DNA of 64,000 nucleotides from Tetrahymena elliotti 4EA (taxonomy: Eukaryota > Ciliophora > Oligohymenophorea > Hymenostomatida > Tetrahymenidae): NCBI GenBank assembly GCA_000231825.2, contig JH720317.1, positions 842,233 to 906,232 on the forward strand. The letters run 5' to 3'. The stretch's first letter is position 1. Each line of letters begins with the position of its first letter. Below are positions 38,243 through 50,796 of this stretch, piece after piece. Made by a program: the position numbers and the translations under genes. Under the pieces are notes generated by a model that saw nothing but the letters and a program-made list of their open reading frames with translations, was not told the origin of the DNA and ran no database searches.

Positions 38243-40432
38243 TCAGAGATATTTTTAGAGCTAATTATTTATTTCTTTTATTATTGCATTTTATTTGGAG
38301 ATGAAATCCAAATGAAATATGCTAACGAAAAATTCTTATCTTAACTGAACGTATGGGACATTTAGTTTGTTTAGAATCATTTACTTAAGAGCTACGTTTG
38401 AGTTGAAAACTCCTGGGGTCATTTCTTCTTTTGCTGAGATAACATCAAGAGTGAAAGGGATAGCTGGCAATTTACAGTTTTAGTTAGTATTTAAGCTGCT
38501 TGATTTGATAAAGAAATCAACATAGAAAGTTTCTACATTGCTTTATTGCAAGTAAGTCACGTTGAGGTTGGTTAAGACATTTTCAATGAGAGAAATATTC
38601 TTTTTCTTGATGTTAGTGAGTGTATATTATTAATTTTTTTAGTGGGCACTATTGACTTTGAATTAGTCTTTCTTTATTTCTTCTAAAATTTATACATAGC
38701 TTGCCTCATAGCCTTGATTCCATACTTAAGGCATAAACTCCTTTATCAGAGTAAATAACTATGACATTTATAATGTAAAGTTATTTTCAATTAACTTTTA
38801 TGGAGATGATTTGTAAACAGTGAGATATTACTCAGGATTTTCTATATTAAATAAACAAAGAGCACGCACTGTAATAATGAATGAGAAATGGTTATCGCAG
38901 TTAGAATTAAATGTAGATTTCAATTAATCTAAAATTTTAATGACAGAATCTCTATAATTAGCTGCATTAATTAACTAATACAAATTCAAAACATTTAATA
39001 TTTGATTTGAAGACATTTATGAGAGTCTATCGATAATAAAGTTATCTATTATTTTGAAAGAAACTTCGTCTTTAGAAAAAGTTAACCATTATGTGTCTGC
39101 TATTTCATTGCTTTCTTTACCTCTGATAAATTTGTCTTGATCAGCTTATTAGTCATACTTTTCTCCATCAGACTCAGAGACTTGTTCATTATTTTATAAG
39201 GGAAGTTAAATGTCTTAGTCGTAGCTTGTAATGACTCTGCTTGCTAAAAAGTTTTAAGAACGAAGGAGATTTCTAAGAATAACTTAGAATTAAGAAACAG
39301 ATAGTTTTTAGTTGGCTATTAATCTGCATAAGCAAACATAGAAGATTTAATGTAATTGAGGAGTACCTCTTTCGTTCTTGCTGAATATAGAAATAAAAAC
39401 TTTGAGCAATTCTGGGTTTTATGATCTCAATAAGAGATTTTATTCAATGTCTGAAACTAAACTGTGAGTGATAAATTTGTGGGTTTTTCTGAATAAGTCT
39501 GCGTCTTTGTGGTAGTAAGTCATGAAAAGAATCATTTCTCTTTCCATTTATGGATTTTCTAATATCTTTTGATAGATTTTTCCAAACCAGTAACGTAATT
39601 GGATAGGTTCAACTATTTATAATGTGTTGTCTCTATGTTTCATGCATGAAGCATAAAATACCTACTTAATCTTGTCTAACTCGAAGCTTTCATAGTTCTT
39701 TTGAACTTGACTCTTTATTTGAAGTAAGACTTTGCTGCTTAAATGAAAGTTCAAAAAGTCTTCTCTTGAAATGTTGAAAAGAGCATAAAGCGTGTTTTGG
39801 TTGTGTTTAGTGGGATCTTAATTGATATTTTTGACAATTGGCATGACCAATTACATTAAAAATTCCCTTTACTTGAGATTTATTGAGTTGATTTATGATC
39901 TAATGATAAGACAATATTACTACACTATTTGGAGCTTTTCTTAAGCTGAATATGCATTCTCCACTTTCTGCATTGCTACTTAAAAGCTCATCGCCATAGG
40001 CATTCTATAAGTAACATCTATTTTCTTAGCTTCTTCGTATTGCTTGTTTTGTAACAAATTTGATTATGAAATTCTTCTGAAGCTAATATGTTCTTCTTAA
40101 TTGTCTTCTTTTTATGTGGAGTTTACATCTAAACCTAATAAAGAATTGTTATTTGAAAATAAATTTTCTTAAGTAGACTCAAGGGTGTTGCTGTAATTGT
40201 TCTTATGGACAGAATCCATTTCGTCTTCAATGTCCTTGAATTAGCTTTGTAATTCCATTTCTTCCTCAGTGAATTTCTCATTTATGTCTGTATACATAGC
40301 AAGATTTATGAAGCTTTGCTAAGAAGTATAAGTGAGCTACTAACTTGACTTGAAATACCTTAAGCTATGGAACAACTAGCTGAATTGTTTTGGCTATTTA
40401 GCTAGATGCTGTATTAATTTTTTACAAATCAT
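38243..40432 (-). CDS. Probable mitochondrial protein with possible RAP-like C-terminus
   Basis: The single-exon frame gives 729 residues. The N-terminus MICKKLIQHLAKQPKQFSQL and the next 25 residues are rich in Lys, Arg, Ser and Gln and lack acidic residues. That is a good mitochondrial presequence, with a drop to acidic sequence after about residue 50 (DINEKFTEEEMELQ). The body is all-helical in appearance, with many short Leu/Phe-rich amphipathic stretches such as IFYVCLCRLIANQKLSVSQ, which suggests helical repeats like those of organelle RNA-binding proteins. The C-terminal segment ALKQMILNKLNVPYVQLRQE resembles the RAP domain pattern (a helix, then a small beta motif), but this is weak. 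Codon choice is noticeably richer in C-ending codons (AAC, TTC, GAC, CTC) than its neighbours, as seen in strongly expressed genes. The start is the first ATG before the presequence. Confidence 0.85.
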
Positions 40433-41976
40433 TTATGCGTATGTGAGTGTTTTAATTGTAATGGTAAAGGGACTTCTTTCGTTTTCTAGAAAGTAGATTT
40501 TGCTTTTTGTTATTTTTACTAACTAAATTTGTTTTTTATCTTAACAACTATTTCTTGGTTTTTGTTTTTTTGGTTGAAATCAGTCGTCTGCTGGTAATTT
40601 CTATCTTATAATATTAACTATTTGCGAGTGCTTCTTTTACTTTTGACTTTATTTGTCTTTAAATATATATAGCGCTTCTTCTTGCTATTTTTTTATGTTT
40701 ACTTGCTTGATTGATTGTTTTGTTTGATTTTCTGAATGCTTTTTAAAAGTTAAAATCTCTCCTTTAAAATTTGTATTAATATTTTAGTATTCTTTTTTGA
40801 TGATTTTTATGATAATTTAATTTTATAAATTTATAATTTGACCTCTTTAGAATTTCTATGAAATATTATTTGATCCTACCTTTCTTCTATTAGCTACTAT
40901 CTAGCTAGTTCAGCTTATTTACTTTTCTTAGAAAATTTCTTTTTCAATTATTTCTACTTAAAGACGCTTAAGAATGCTTTTTTGATTATTTATCTTCTAT
41001 TTAATTTTCACAAGCGCCATTTTAATGTTATATTTTTCTTTCATTATTTGTAATAAACCTTTCTCTTGCGAAATTTTAAGAAATTTCCTTTAGAATCTTC
41101 TAACTCTCCTTATAAGAAATGTTTGAATAACTTTGAACCAAAATCCAGAAATTTCTAATTTTTTGAGCTTAAAATTCCAAAATACAAATAAATAACAATC
41201 GAATTCAATGATTGTTTACTTTTCAAAAATGTATTCTGGTTTTAATTTTTTTAAATTTTCAATAAATAAACAAACAAATTTAAGCAATAATAATCAAATT
41301 ATTTTTTTTAATTTCAAAATATAACTAAATTCTATTTTAGGATTATTAAAAATAACTTATTAAAATAAAAAAATAATAATTATTTTTTGAATGAGAATTT
41401 TTTGAGATTTTTAAAAAATATCTAGAAAAAATTTATTTTTTAATATTATTTTATGAAATACTTACTACAAATCCTCACTAATTAAGGTAAAAAAAATGTT
41501 TTTATTCAGAAATTATGGCCTTTATATATTTCAAATTTTAAAATTTCTCACCTCGATTTAAAATGGCCTTAATTTGTAAGTATTTCTGGTATTACTTTTC
41601 ATAAATCTAAAATTAAAAATTATTTTTAAATATATTTAGTAAAAATAAAAATAATATTCGAACTTATGATTTTAGAAAATTGAATTAAACTATTTAAGCT
41701 CTATTTATGCAATTTTTTTAATTATCCTTATTTACTAAATATCAAGTTAAAATTAATAAATAGGTCTTTTTTAATCAAAACTCTAAATTTTTTTTTTTCT
41801 TCTGGTGAAGAATTTCATTTATCAAATTAGATTTTTATTTTATCAATTATTATTTACTATATTTCTGATCATAAAAATGTTCGATATTACAAAAATTGAT
41901 TTGATAGATTAATTAATGTTAATAAAAATATTTATTTTAATCAAAATATTAAACCAATTTCAAAAATTAAAAGAAA
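40433..41976. other. Intergenic boundary between unique and repeated regions
   Basis: About 1.5 kb. The left part is the promoter of the mitochondrial-protein gene. The last 170 bp, from about 41805 (GGTGAAGAATTTCATTT..TTTCTGATCAT), is the upstream flank that recurs before the other membrane-protein genes at 49070, 51175, 57340 and 61490. It therefore marks the start of the repeated region. Confidence 0.6.
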
Positions 41977-43515
41977 ATGTATAAGTAAAAATTACTCTTT
42001 TGGTGTTCTTTGTTCTACTATCTAGTTAATATTTATAGTATCTCCATTTCTGTGTAGCTCTATTTACAAGGCGGAGGCCTTAATAAAGCTTATTTTATCA
42101 CATTTTTTTGTGTTTTTGGTATTGATAAAGTTATTATTATCTTAGTTATGATTTATGATGGCTTAAGAGGACTTCTATTTACTATTTGTGACATATTTCA
42201 GATTGGCTTCATTTATATTTTCTTTGATGATGAATTCTAAAAACATAATCTAAGTAACTCTCTAAAAACTAAGATATATAGTAGGATTATTCCTTAAATT
42301 ATCATGGAATTTATTTTCTTTTTCTGTCTAAAAGATATTACTAATGATGATAATTCTTAAAATTTATAGATAGCAACTTTGCTTAATTTTATACTATTCT
42401 TAGTTCTCTTTAGCTGTTTGATGCATCTTTAGAAAGTAGAGAATTATTATTAATATTATGGAAAAAAAATTTACAATTATAAATAAAGGGCATTTATTTT
42501 CTGTAAATTTTTTTTAACTTAATTACCATACTATTTATCCATCTGCACTTTTACATTTTGCAAAGATAAATTTGGAATTAATCTAAATTACTATAATATT
42601 ACTCTAGCTTTTTTAACAATTATAGGATACTTAATTTATAAAAAGTCTTTGTTTGACATACATTTGCTTAAGTTTATCTGCAACTACATTTTCTATAACG
42701 GATATAGATTCAATAGCTTTGATTTTGATCAATTAACAAGTACATACATGTACTTATCAATATCAACTTATATTAATCAAATAATAAGAGTAATAATTTT
42801 GTTAGTCTATTGCTTAGATGATATCATAGAATATTCAGATAATAATAAAGTGTTGTAAATACTAATTTACATGACACTATCTATGAGTTTTCTTTAATTC
42901 ATTTTTCTGTTTTAAGAAAATTATTCTATTTTATTTAAAACAACAGAAATAAAAATTTATTCTGAGCATGATATTGCTATAACGAATCAAAAACTAAGAA
43001 ACAACAAATTCAAAAATATTAGGATTCTTTTTATAAATAATCATGAAAACAATATGGGTATAAATAGCTTAAATGAAAATTTAATTATGAAAAATAGCTT
43101 GGAAGAAGAAATATTAGATTTTGTCAGACTAATAACGAAATAAGAAAAATAGAAGAATTTTTTTTATCTCAAATTATTATCCTATTACTTTTGGCCAAAT
43201 TATTTTTCTGTTTTTAAATTTTAAATTTTAACTAAACTAGAAGATATTCATTTTCAATTACATGATTTTTTATTTATCTCAGACACAATAGATTAAAGTA
43301 TAGAGATACTTAATGAAAGAAGTAAAAATGGATTCTTTTTAAGCAAAATTAATACCAATTTAATTCAAAATATTTCTAAGCAGTTATTTGAATATAGAAA
43401 ATTGAATAATTATAGATGTATATAGTTACAGATCACATTGTTTAATAAATTAATTTCACCAAATATGCAATTTTAGCCTTCTTAAGTTCTTTATGATCTA
43501 TATTAAGAATATTGA
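41977..43515 (+). CDS. Multi-pass membrane protein, family A copy 1
   Basis: An intact single-exon frame of 512 residues. It has eight or nine hydrophobic segments in the first 330 residues, among them AYFITFFCVFGIDKVIIILV, ICDIFQIGFIYIFF, IIPQIIMEFIFFFC, TLLNFILFLVLFSCLMH, PYYLSICTFTFC and NQIIRVIILLVYC. A soluble domain of about 180 residues follows, ending with a highly conserved tail (LISPNMQFQPSQVLYDLYQEY). The family is not identified with confidence. The order of motifs faintly resembles XK-related scramblases: YLQGG..AYFIT, like their YLRG..WF.LT; FQIG, like their LQLG; and RIIPQIIMEFI, like their SAPQLxLQLYI. There is no signal peptide. The upstream flank is shared with copies 2 and 3 and includes the AAAGAAAATGTA start context. 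Confidence 0.88.
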
Positions 43516-43974
43516 AAACTTACTAAATTTATTAAATAATTAGATAAAATACAATAATTAAATATAATATTATTTCAGTTTTTCTATTTTATAATATTTA
43601 GTACTTATTTTAAATTGATTATTTATAAAATTTACAGATTAATAAATAAAAGTGATACATTTCATTTGTTCAAATTTATTTTAATTAAAAGTAAAGAAGA
43701 TTTACAAAATAAAAAATTAATTTTAAAAGAAGAGAGGGTAAAATAAAGTGTAAAAAGATTATTCTTTTAATTGAGATAGTAAAAATATTTTATTTGATTA
43801 AGAATATTAATAATTATTTCTGTTTTAATTAATTGAGAAAATAAGGTATCTCAATTTTTATTTTTAAAAAGTAATTATTATTTTAATAAAAAATTTTTGA
43901 TATCTCAAATTAAATATTGATAGAACTAAAAAGTTGATAAAATTAAAAGGGTAGAGCAATTACTGATATCTAAC

Positions 43975-44610
43975 TTTAGTTTAAACTTTTTTTATGATAA
44001 TTATTCTATTTTATTTTTAACTTTATAAATGAAAGTTAATTCTGAAAAAGATATTGCTATTGCTAATCAAAAACTAAAAAATAAAAATAAAAAACATATC
44101 AAAATTGAATTAAGCTAATAAAATGACGATAGTAATTATGATTAGTGATAGTAGTGAAGATTTAAACTAATCTTTAATATCAAGTCAAAATTAAAAAACA
44201 GAAGAAGTATTACATTTTGTAGAACTTGTTACTAAAATTTAAAAGTAAGCAAAAGTTTTTACAATCTCATAAAAAATTTTGTCTAATATTCCTAATTATA
44301 TTAGTGATTTTAGTTTTAAATTTTTACAAAATTAGAACATTTTCATGATTACTTTTTGCACAGCTTATTAAAAAGTCATAAAATAGATTATGCTTTACAT
44401 ACACTAAATGTAAGAACTAGAAATGGATTTTTTTAAAGTAAGATTAACAGGTAAATAGTGCTTTTTATTTCTGAAAGAAATGTTAAATATAGATAATTCA
44501 AACATTTTACTGATGCTTAAATGTAGATCATGTTATTTGATAAGTTAATTTCTTCAAGTATGTTATTCTAGCCTTCTTAAATTCTTTATGACTTATATTA
44601 AGAATATTGA
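43975..44610 (+). pseudogene. Family A pseudogene, C-terminal half only
   Basis: This stretch aligns with the last 200 codons of the intact family A genes. It begins at the ATGATAATTATTCTATTTTAT block that follows the last membrane segment. It continues through KVNSEKDIAIANQKL and ends with the same PSQ..LYDLYQEY-like tail and TGA at 44608-44610. In-frame TGA codons interrupt it (near 44147 and 44156) and there are length changes. The whole membrane part is missing. It lies 460 bp downstream of copy 1 in the same orientation, so it is a decayed tandem copy. Confidence 0.8.
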
Positions 44611-45907
44611 AAGTTTTAGATAAATAGAGATAAATATTTAAACTATTTATAAAAAAAAAACTTCATTTAGCTTATCATATGAAGTTATTATTTTTAATTA
44701 TTAACTTTAAAAAATTAAACAAATTAAATGTCAGTATAAAGATTTGTTTTTAGTTTTATTTTATGTAATCTACTTATATCAATTTTACTTAAATTAAATT
44801 GGTGATTAGATGATCAAAAATATTTTGAATATACCAATGCTTTTATATTTTAAATTTTAGGTACTTTTTATATTTGTGATTTCTTTAGATTTTTTGACTA
44901 CCTATATAATATTAAATTCAAGATTTTTCTGAATTAATCAATTTTAGGTTTCAAAGTTTGGTATTAATGTTTAAGATCTTACTTTTTTAGATTTAATGAA
45001 ACATTTGAACATGAGATTAAAAGATCTAAAAAATTTTTATTTTTTTTAAAATTTACCTACATTCTTCAATTATTCATACCTTGAAAGAGTGACTCTTTCT
45101 AACGAATGAGAGTGAGGATAATCATATTTTTTATGATAATTAATAATGGAATTTATATTTTTTATTTTATTAAAATTTACAGTACTTATTAATAACTTAA
45201 ATATACTTCAAAGTAATAAAAAGATTTTTAAAAAGTTTGATAGTAACATAGTGTTGTGTTTATTAAATGTACCTCAGACACAAGAATATTAATCATGAAA
45301 ATCTACCTTTCAAATTTAAACCAATTACAAAGATGAGTTTTTAGTTAAATAAAGAAAATTTAAATCCATCTATTTATTTTAAAAAGCATTAAAAAACTTA
45401 TTTTCAAATGAAAGTAATATTGTAGATAAAATTAGAAGATAGATTTTTCAGCTTAATATTAAAGAGTAGATAGTTATAAAAAATTAATGAAACATAAATA
45501 AAATTATTTTATTTCTTCTATTTATTTCTTACAATAAAAATTTGATGAAATGATTTTTTTTACTAAGTTGAAAAACATAAAAAAATTTAATAAATTTTAA
45601 ACTCCATAAACCAAAGAAAAATTTCAATCTAAGTGAATAAATTTAAAATTAAAAAAGAGATTAACTAATCAATTCTGAGTTTTAATAGTTTATTTTTTTA
45701 ACAATTCATAATTTCATCTCAAAAAATTGGAGTAAAAGTAAAAGTAAAAAAAACTATAAAATAAGTAATAATTAAGTGAATTAAAATTTATTTTTTTAAA
45801 TAATACTAACATTAACTTAAAAAAACAACAGCAAATAAATTTATTTTTATTTTCTTTATATAATGATGTTCTTTTATATAATTTTGACATAACTATGTTT
45901 CAGTTAA
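44611..45907. other. Decayed repeated region
   Basis: About 1.3 kb AT-rich sequence between the family A pseudogene and the first Cys-rich gene. Short pieces look like eroded family A sequence (for example near 44700-45060), but I could not follow a frame. The final 150 bp match the 3' flank of the other Cys-rich genes. Confidence 0.4.
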
Positions 45908-46177
45908 TCAATATGGACACCATCCAGCATGACAATGACCATCACCACATTAGTGCAAAGGAGGTCTACAAAGTGAAGAAGGAACATCATATTGTTTTTG
46001 TAATTACTCACATTACTCAAAGGTTCTACAATAACTGTAACAGTAATAAAGCCCATCATCACATTATACTTGTCCCTTTAAGTTCTGGATCTGGGTATTT
46101 TTAAAGCTAGTAAAAGCAAAACAAGCAACAGTAGCAATAACTACAATAGCTATTAACTTTTTAGTCAAGTTATTCAT
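45908..46177 (-). CDS. Secreted-type eight-cysteine miniprotein, family C copy 1
   Basis: An intact frame of 89 residues. MNNLTKKLIAIVVIATVACF is a short positively charged start and a hydrophobic core typical of a signal peptide or signal anchor. The mature part has eight cysteines at residues 39, 46, 50, 56, 70, 77, 82 and 87, enough for four disulfides, and ends GWCPY. Copies 2 and 3 share this cysteine spacing except for one to two residues near the end. The protein is probably exported, and no known peptide family was recognised. It could be a pheromone-like signal, a surface or cyst-wall peptide, or a defence peptide; the sequence does not decide. The 5' flank holds the MITE at 46550. 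The gene faces the family A genes (opposite strand). A previous reading of the plus strand here as protein is a shadow of this gene. Confidence 0.85.
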
Positions 46178-46549
46178 TTTTATCCAATTAATTTTCTTTT
46201 ATATCTATCCAAAAATAATATATTTAGATTATTTATTTATCTTCACAACAACTATTTAATAAGATAAATTTTTTAATAAAAGAATATTCACACAAAAAAG
46301 GAACAAGTAACAATTCATATAAACCTTAAGATACATAATTAATAAATCCTTTAATGTATAATATTCCTCAATAAATCAAAAATCAAAGATAGAAAAGAGA
46401 TAGATATTTCTGAAAAATAATTGCAAATTTAACTAAATATGTAACAATTAAATCATTTTATTTTAAATAAACCTTTTTTAAAAACCAATTCATAAAAATC
46501 ATTGAAAATTGTAATGGCATAAATTCTTCATTGTAGTAAAATTTTAATA

Positions 46550-46678
46550 TAGTAAAAGGGGGGTCCAGGCCCAAGCCTATATAGGAATTCTTTTATACTT
46601 AAGCTATAAGCATAAGCTGTTTTACCTGTTGAGTTTTATCCTTCCTGATCAGCTTAGGCCAGGCCCCCCTTTTTACTA
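46550..46678. mobile_element. MITE with GC-rich terminal inverted repeats and TA duplications
   Basis: The left end reads TAGTAAAAGGGGGGTCCAGG and the right end is its near-perfect inverse (CCTGGCCCCCC.. read inward, ending TTTTTACTA). The inverted repeats extend for about 27 bp with three mismatches and one length difference. The element is 129 bp and is bounded on each side by TA (46548-46549 and 46679-46680), the target duplication expected of Tc1/mariner-type insertion. There is no coding capacity. Runs of six G and six C are extraordinary in this AT-rich DNA. Confidence 0.9.
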
Positions 46679-46704
46679 TATGTAATGTAAAAATAAATAT
46701 AGAG

Positions 46705-46970
46705 AGGATTAATTTATTTTTTCAATCAGATTTTTATGTAAGAATTAAATAATGATGCAATTAATTTTAAAAAAACTAGAATTTAAGTGAATTTGAATTT
46801 GATGATTAAATTTGGTCTATTCTGGTCTGAAATTGCTTAATTTTAAAAGAAAAAAGAGTAAGGATTAATTTAATTTTTCAATAAGACTTTTAAGGACGAA
46901 TTGAATAATGATGCAATAAATTTTGTTCAAATAAATACTTTTGTGAATGTAAATTTGAAGATTAAATTAC
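46705..46970. repeat. Two-copy tandem repeat, offset 156 bp
   Basis: AGGATTAATTTA..TTTTTCAAT..GA at 46705 recurs at 46861, with a shared AATAATGATGCAAT block and a GTxAATTTGAxGATTAAATT end. The corresponding place near the other two Cys-rich genes (58763 and 62930) has a single unit, so the duplication is particular to this copy. Confidence 0.75.
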
Positions 46971-47639
46971 AGAATCACTAATTTATTCTGATTTTATTTT
47001 GTTTTTACAAAATTTCATACAAATTTAAGAATTATTATATTGAGGAACAAAGTTAATTTATTATAGATTTAATACAAATGATTATTTATTTTTTGTTACC
47101 GAAATAAAATTTTAAGTTTAAAAAATTTTATCTACTTAGCTCTATATTTTTAAAAATGTTAAATAGAAATCCTTAGAATGAGTTTTTTCAACCTGGTTTT
47201 TACTATTTAAAAATATTTAAATAAAGAATTTTATAATTTAGAAGTAGATTTAAAGATTCATTAATAAAAAAGAAAGTCACTTTGTTTATAAAAAAAAAAA
47301 GATAAAAGTTCATTTATTATTATTAACTTTAAGCTAGTATTACAAATATATTTTGAATCTTTTTCAATAATATTTTCTCTTCTTATTTCTAATTGTTTCT
47401 TTAATTTTTCTATCTAAAATACAAATTGATATAATTTGTTACTTAAATTGCAATTTCAAAATTAAAATATCTGTCTGTCTATCTATCTATAAATTTTTAA
47501 TTATTATAATTGAAGAGAGGAAGGTTTATTTTAGTAATCAACAACAAATAAAAATAAAAAAATGAATCTTTTATTGTACATCTATGAAGAGAAGAATAAC
47601 TTTGAAATTAATAAGATATAGATTTATTATCCACATTTA

Positions 47640-48110
47640 CAAAATGTTAAGTTTAGCTTAATTTATCACATTTTTTTATATTTTTGGTATTGATAAAGTA
47701 ATGATAATCTTAATTATGGTTTTTGGTGGTTTTTAGAAGAAACATTTTATTTTCAATTTGTGACATATTTCAGATTTGGCTTCATTTATATTTTCTTTTA
47801 TAATGAATTCTAAAACAAAAATCTAAGTAACTCTCTAAAAACTAAGGTAAGAAGTAGGAATATTCACTCAATTATCATAGAATTTATTTTCTATTTGGGC
47901 CTAAAAGATATCATTTTATGATAATTCCTAAAGTGTATAGACAGCTACTTTGTTTAATTTTATATTATACTTAGTTCTCTTGAGCTTTATGATGCATTTT
48001 GCTAAAGCATATTATAATTATAAATATTATCATAAGAATTTACAATTTTAAGTCAAAGGTATTAGAAGATATATGATCAATATTAAGAATATTCAAAATT
48101 AAATTAATTG
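47640..48110 (+). pseudogene. Family A pseudogene with large internal deletion
   Basis: The start matches the FITFFxxFGIDKVMIIL region of the family A genes and runs through the FxICDxFQIxFIYIF and IIxEFIF segments to the segment before SLxxMHFAKAYYNY. The sequence then jumps directly to the last codons (..DQYQEYSK-like), so about 330 codons are missing. Frameshifts are also present (for example near 47733 and 47815). Downstream, about 48120-48340, it keeps the family A 3' flank seen after copy 1. Confidence 0.8.
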
Positions 48111-49245
48111 TTATCAATCTATTTACAAAATATGTTTATAATAATTATTTTATTTCAGTATTTCTATTTTTCTGTTAGCACTTATTTGAAATAGATTATA
48201 ATATTTACAGTTTATTAAATTAAATAATACGCTTCATTTATTTTAATTTACTTTGATTAAAACTTAAAAAATTTACAAGAGAAAAAGTTAATAGAAAGGA
48301 AGGGAGTGTTAATTAAAGTGTAAAAAAAATTCTTGTTACAATCAGGAAATGAGATCATAATTCATAATACCTGAGTTGAGTTTGAGAGTATATGTGTATC
48401 TAATTTAAAAGTTCCAAGCTTCAATAGGTTAATTTCTATTACTTTCTTAGTTTTTAACCTGTTATTGAAAATGATCCATCATAATTTTAATGAAATTTGT
48501 TTAAATTTGTTGGATATTCATAGGAATCAGAAAATTTTATTACTAAATATTAACCTTACTAAGTTAAAAAATTAATCTAAATTTTGAATAAATAAAGAAT
48601 CATCAAACTAAATAATGGAGATAAACCATAAAATTTTACTACATACTTTGGATTCTCATTATTAAGCTACTTTTCAAAACAAATTTTTTAAATTATTCCA
48701 TTATTTTTAATGGTGTCTTAAATAGACAGTTTTTTTTAATTTGGTAGTTGATAAATATCAAAGAACACCTGGTAACTAAGCAACTGGCAAAAAATTGTGA
48801 AGTTTTTTTGAAATATTTTTTACTGAAATTTACTAAATAAAGATAGAGGATAAAAAATTGACCAGTATTTCACTTTTTTAGATTTTTATAAAGAGATAAA
48901 GTAGTAAAAATAAACTTCCATGAACAAATTTTTTAAAAGATAAAAGATTTTGATCAAATATTTTTTCTAATATTCTTATAATTTGGAAAGGAAATTTAGT
49001 TTTGATGGTGGGGAATGTTAGTATTATTGAGATGATCTTTATCTAAAATAAAAAGCTTTTTTACTTGTGGTGAAGAATTTCATTTAACTTTTATCAAATT
49101 AGATTTTTATTTTCTTGAATATTAATTAAATATCTTATTTCTGATCATTAAAATTTTGAATTTTTTATCAAAAATTGATTTGACAGATTTAAAACAAAAT
49201 ATTTAATTTGATAAACATAAAACTAATTTCAAAGATTTAAAGAAA

Positions 49246-50796
49246 ATGTACTAGTAAAAACTACTCTTTTGGTGTTCTTTCTTCTACTATCTAGTTAACA
49301 TTTATAGTATCTAAATTGTTGTGTTGCTCTATTTGCAAGGCGGAGGTCTTAATATTGCTTATTTTATCACGTTTTTTTGTGTTTTTGGTATTGATAAACT
49401 AATTATTATCTTAATAATGGTTTATGGTGATCGAGATGGAGGCATTTTATTTTCAATTTGTGATATGTTCCAAATTGGTTTCATTTATATTTTCTTTGAT
49501 GATTAATTCTAAAGCTATGAACTAAGTATTTCTCTAAAAACTAAGGTTTACAGTAGAATTGTTCCCTAAATTATAATGGAATTTATTTTCTTTTTCTGTC
49601 TAAAAGGTATTAGTAATGATGATAATTCCTAAACAGTAAAGATAGTAACTTTATTTAATTTTGTACTATTCTTAGTTCTCTTTAGCTGTTTGATGCATTT
49701 TGCTAAAGTATATGATGATTATAAATATTCTGACTAGAGAATTTACAATTTTAAGGAAAAGGCATTTATTTTCTGTAAGTTTTTTTTAACTTAATTACCA
49801 TATTATTTATCCATCTGTGCTTTTATATTTTGTGAAGATAAACTTGGAATCAATTTAAGTTACTACAATATTGTTCTTGCTTTATTAACTATCATAGGAT
49901 ATTATATTTATAAAAGACCATCGCTTGAGGATTTTTCATAGTTTATCTTTAACTACATTTGCTTCAACGGATTTAGAATTAATCACTTTGATTTTGATAG
50001 ATTAACATCAAGTACATACATGTACTTATCAATATCAACTTATATTAATTAAATGATTAGAGTTATACTTTTGTTTGTCTTTAGCTAAGATGATATCCTA
50101 AAATATTCAGATGATAATAATACAGTATTGTAAATACTAATTCAAATGACATTAGCTCTTAGTTTTCTTTAATTCATTTTTCTGTTTAAAGAGAATTATT
50201 ATATTTTATTTAAAACATTAAAAATAACAATTTGTTCTTATCTTGTTATTGATGAAATTAATGAAGAACTAAGAAACAACAAATTTTAAAATATTCAAAT
50301 AATAATTTATGATAATAGTAATAATAATAATAGTTAAGAGTTAATCTTTGAAGATCGTAATAATTAAAACTTAATCTAAAATTTGATAATGAGTTCCTTT
50401 GAGCAATAAATATTACATTTTGTGGAGCTAATTACAAAATGTGAAAAATCAAAGAATTATTTTCACATCTACTTTTTAGGATTGCCACATTATTTTTCTG
50501 AATTTAAATTTTAAATTTTAACAAAATTAGAAAATGTATTTGACAGATTGTTCTCTTCTCTAACTGAAAGTTTACAAGAAAATTAATGCTTGCAAATACT
50601 AAAAGCAAGAACTAAAAATGGATTCTTATTAAGCGAAATTAATAGATATTTAATATAAAAGATTTTTAACTAGGAATTTTAATTGAATAATTATAGATGT
50701 ATCTATTTACAGATCACATTGTTTGATAAATTAATTTCACCAAATATGCAATTTTAACCTTCTTAAATTCTTTATGATCTATATAAAGAATATTGA
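49246..50796 (+). CDS. Multi-pass membrane protein, family A copy 2
   Basis: An intact single-exon frame of 516 residues, collinear with copy 1 throughout and without TGA until the shared end. The start (MYQQKLLFWCSFFYYLVNIY), all the membrane segments, the QLPYYLSICAF block and the terminal LISPNMQFQPSQILYDLYKEY are kept. Differences cluster in the loop after the third membrane segment and in the Asn-rich linker at residues 345-385. That linker here carries a run of Asn/Ser codons, so its length varies between copies. The last 35 codons are nearly identical at DNA level between the three copies. See copy 1 for the possible relation to XK-related proteins. Confidence 0.88.

Larger units (their letters stand above)
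46178..49245. other. Repeated spacer with MITE and family A relic
   Basis: About 3 kb. It holds the MITE (46550-46678), a two-copy tandem repeat (46705-46970), sequence shared with the flanks of the other two Cys-rich genes (46700-47500 matches about 58760-59640 and 62920-63660), the family A relic (47640-48110) and the upstream flank of copy 2 (from about 49060). No intact gene lies in it. Confidence 0.6.

Noticed and set aside
41460..41600. Possible inverted repeat around TACTTACTACAAAT and ATTTGTAAGTATTT
   Set aside because: Pairing is imperfect and short. AT-rich composition explains it.
45895..46104. Plus-strand His-rich frame
   Set aside because: The minus strand gives a conserved eight-Cys protein in all three copies, while the plus-strand frame is not conserved.
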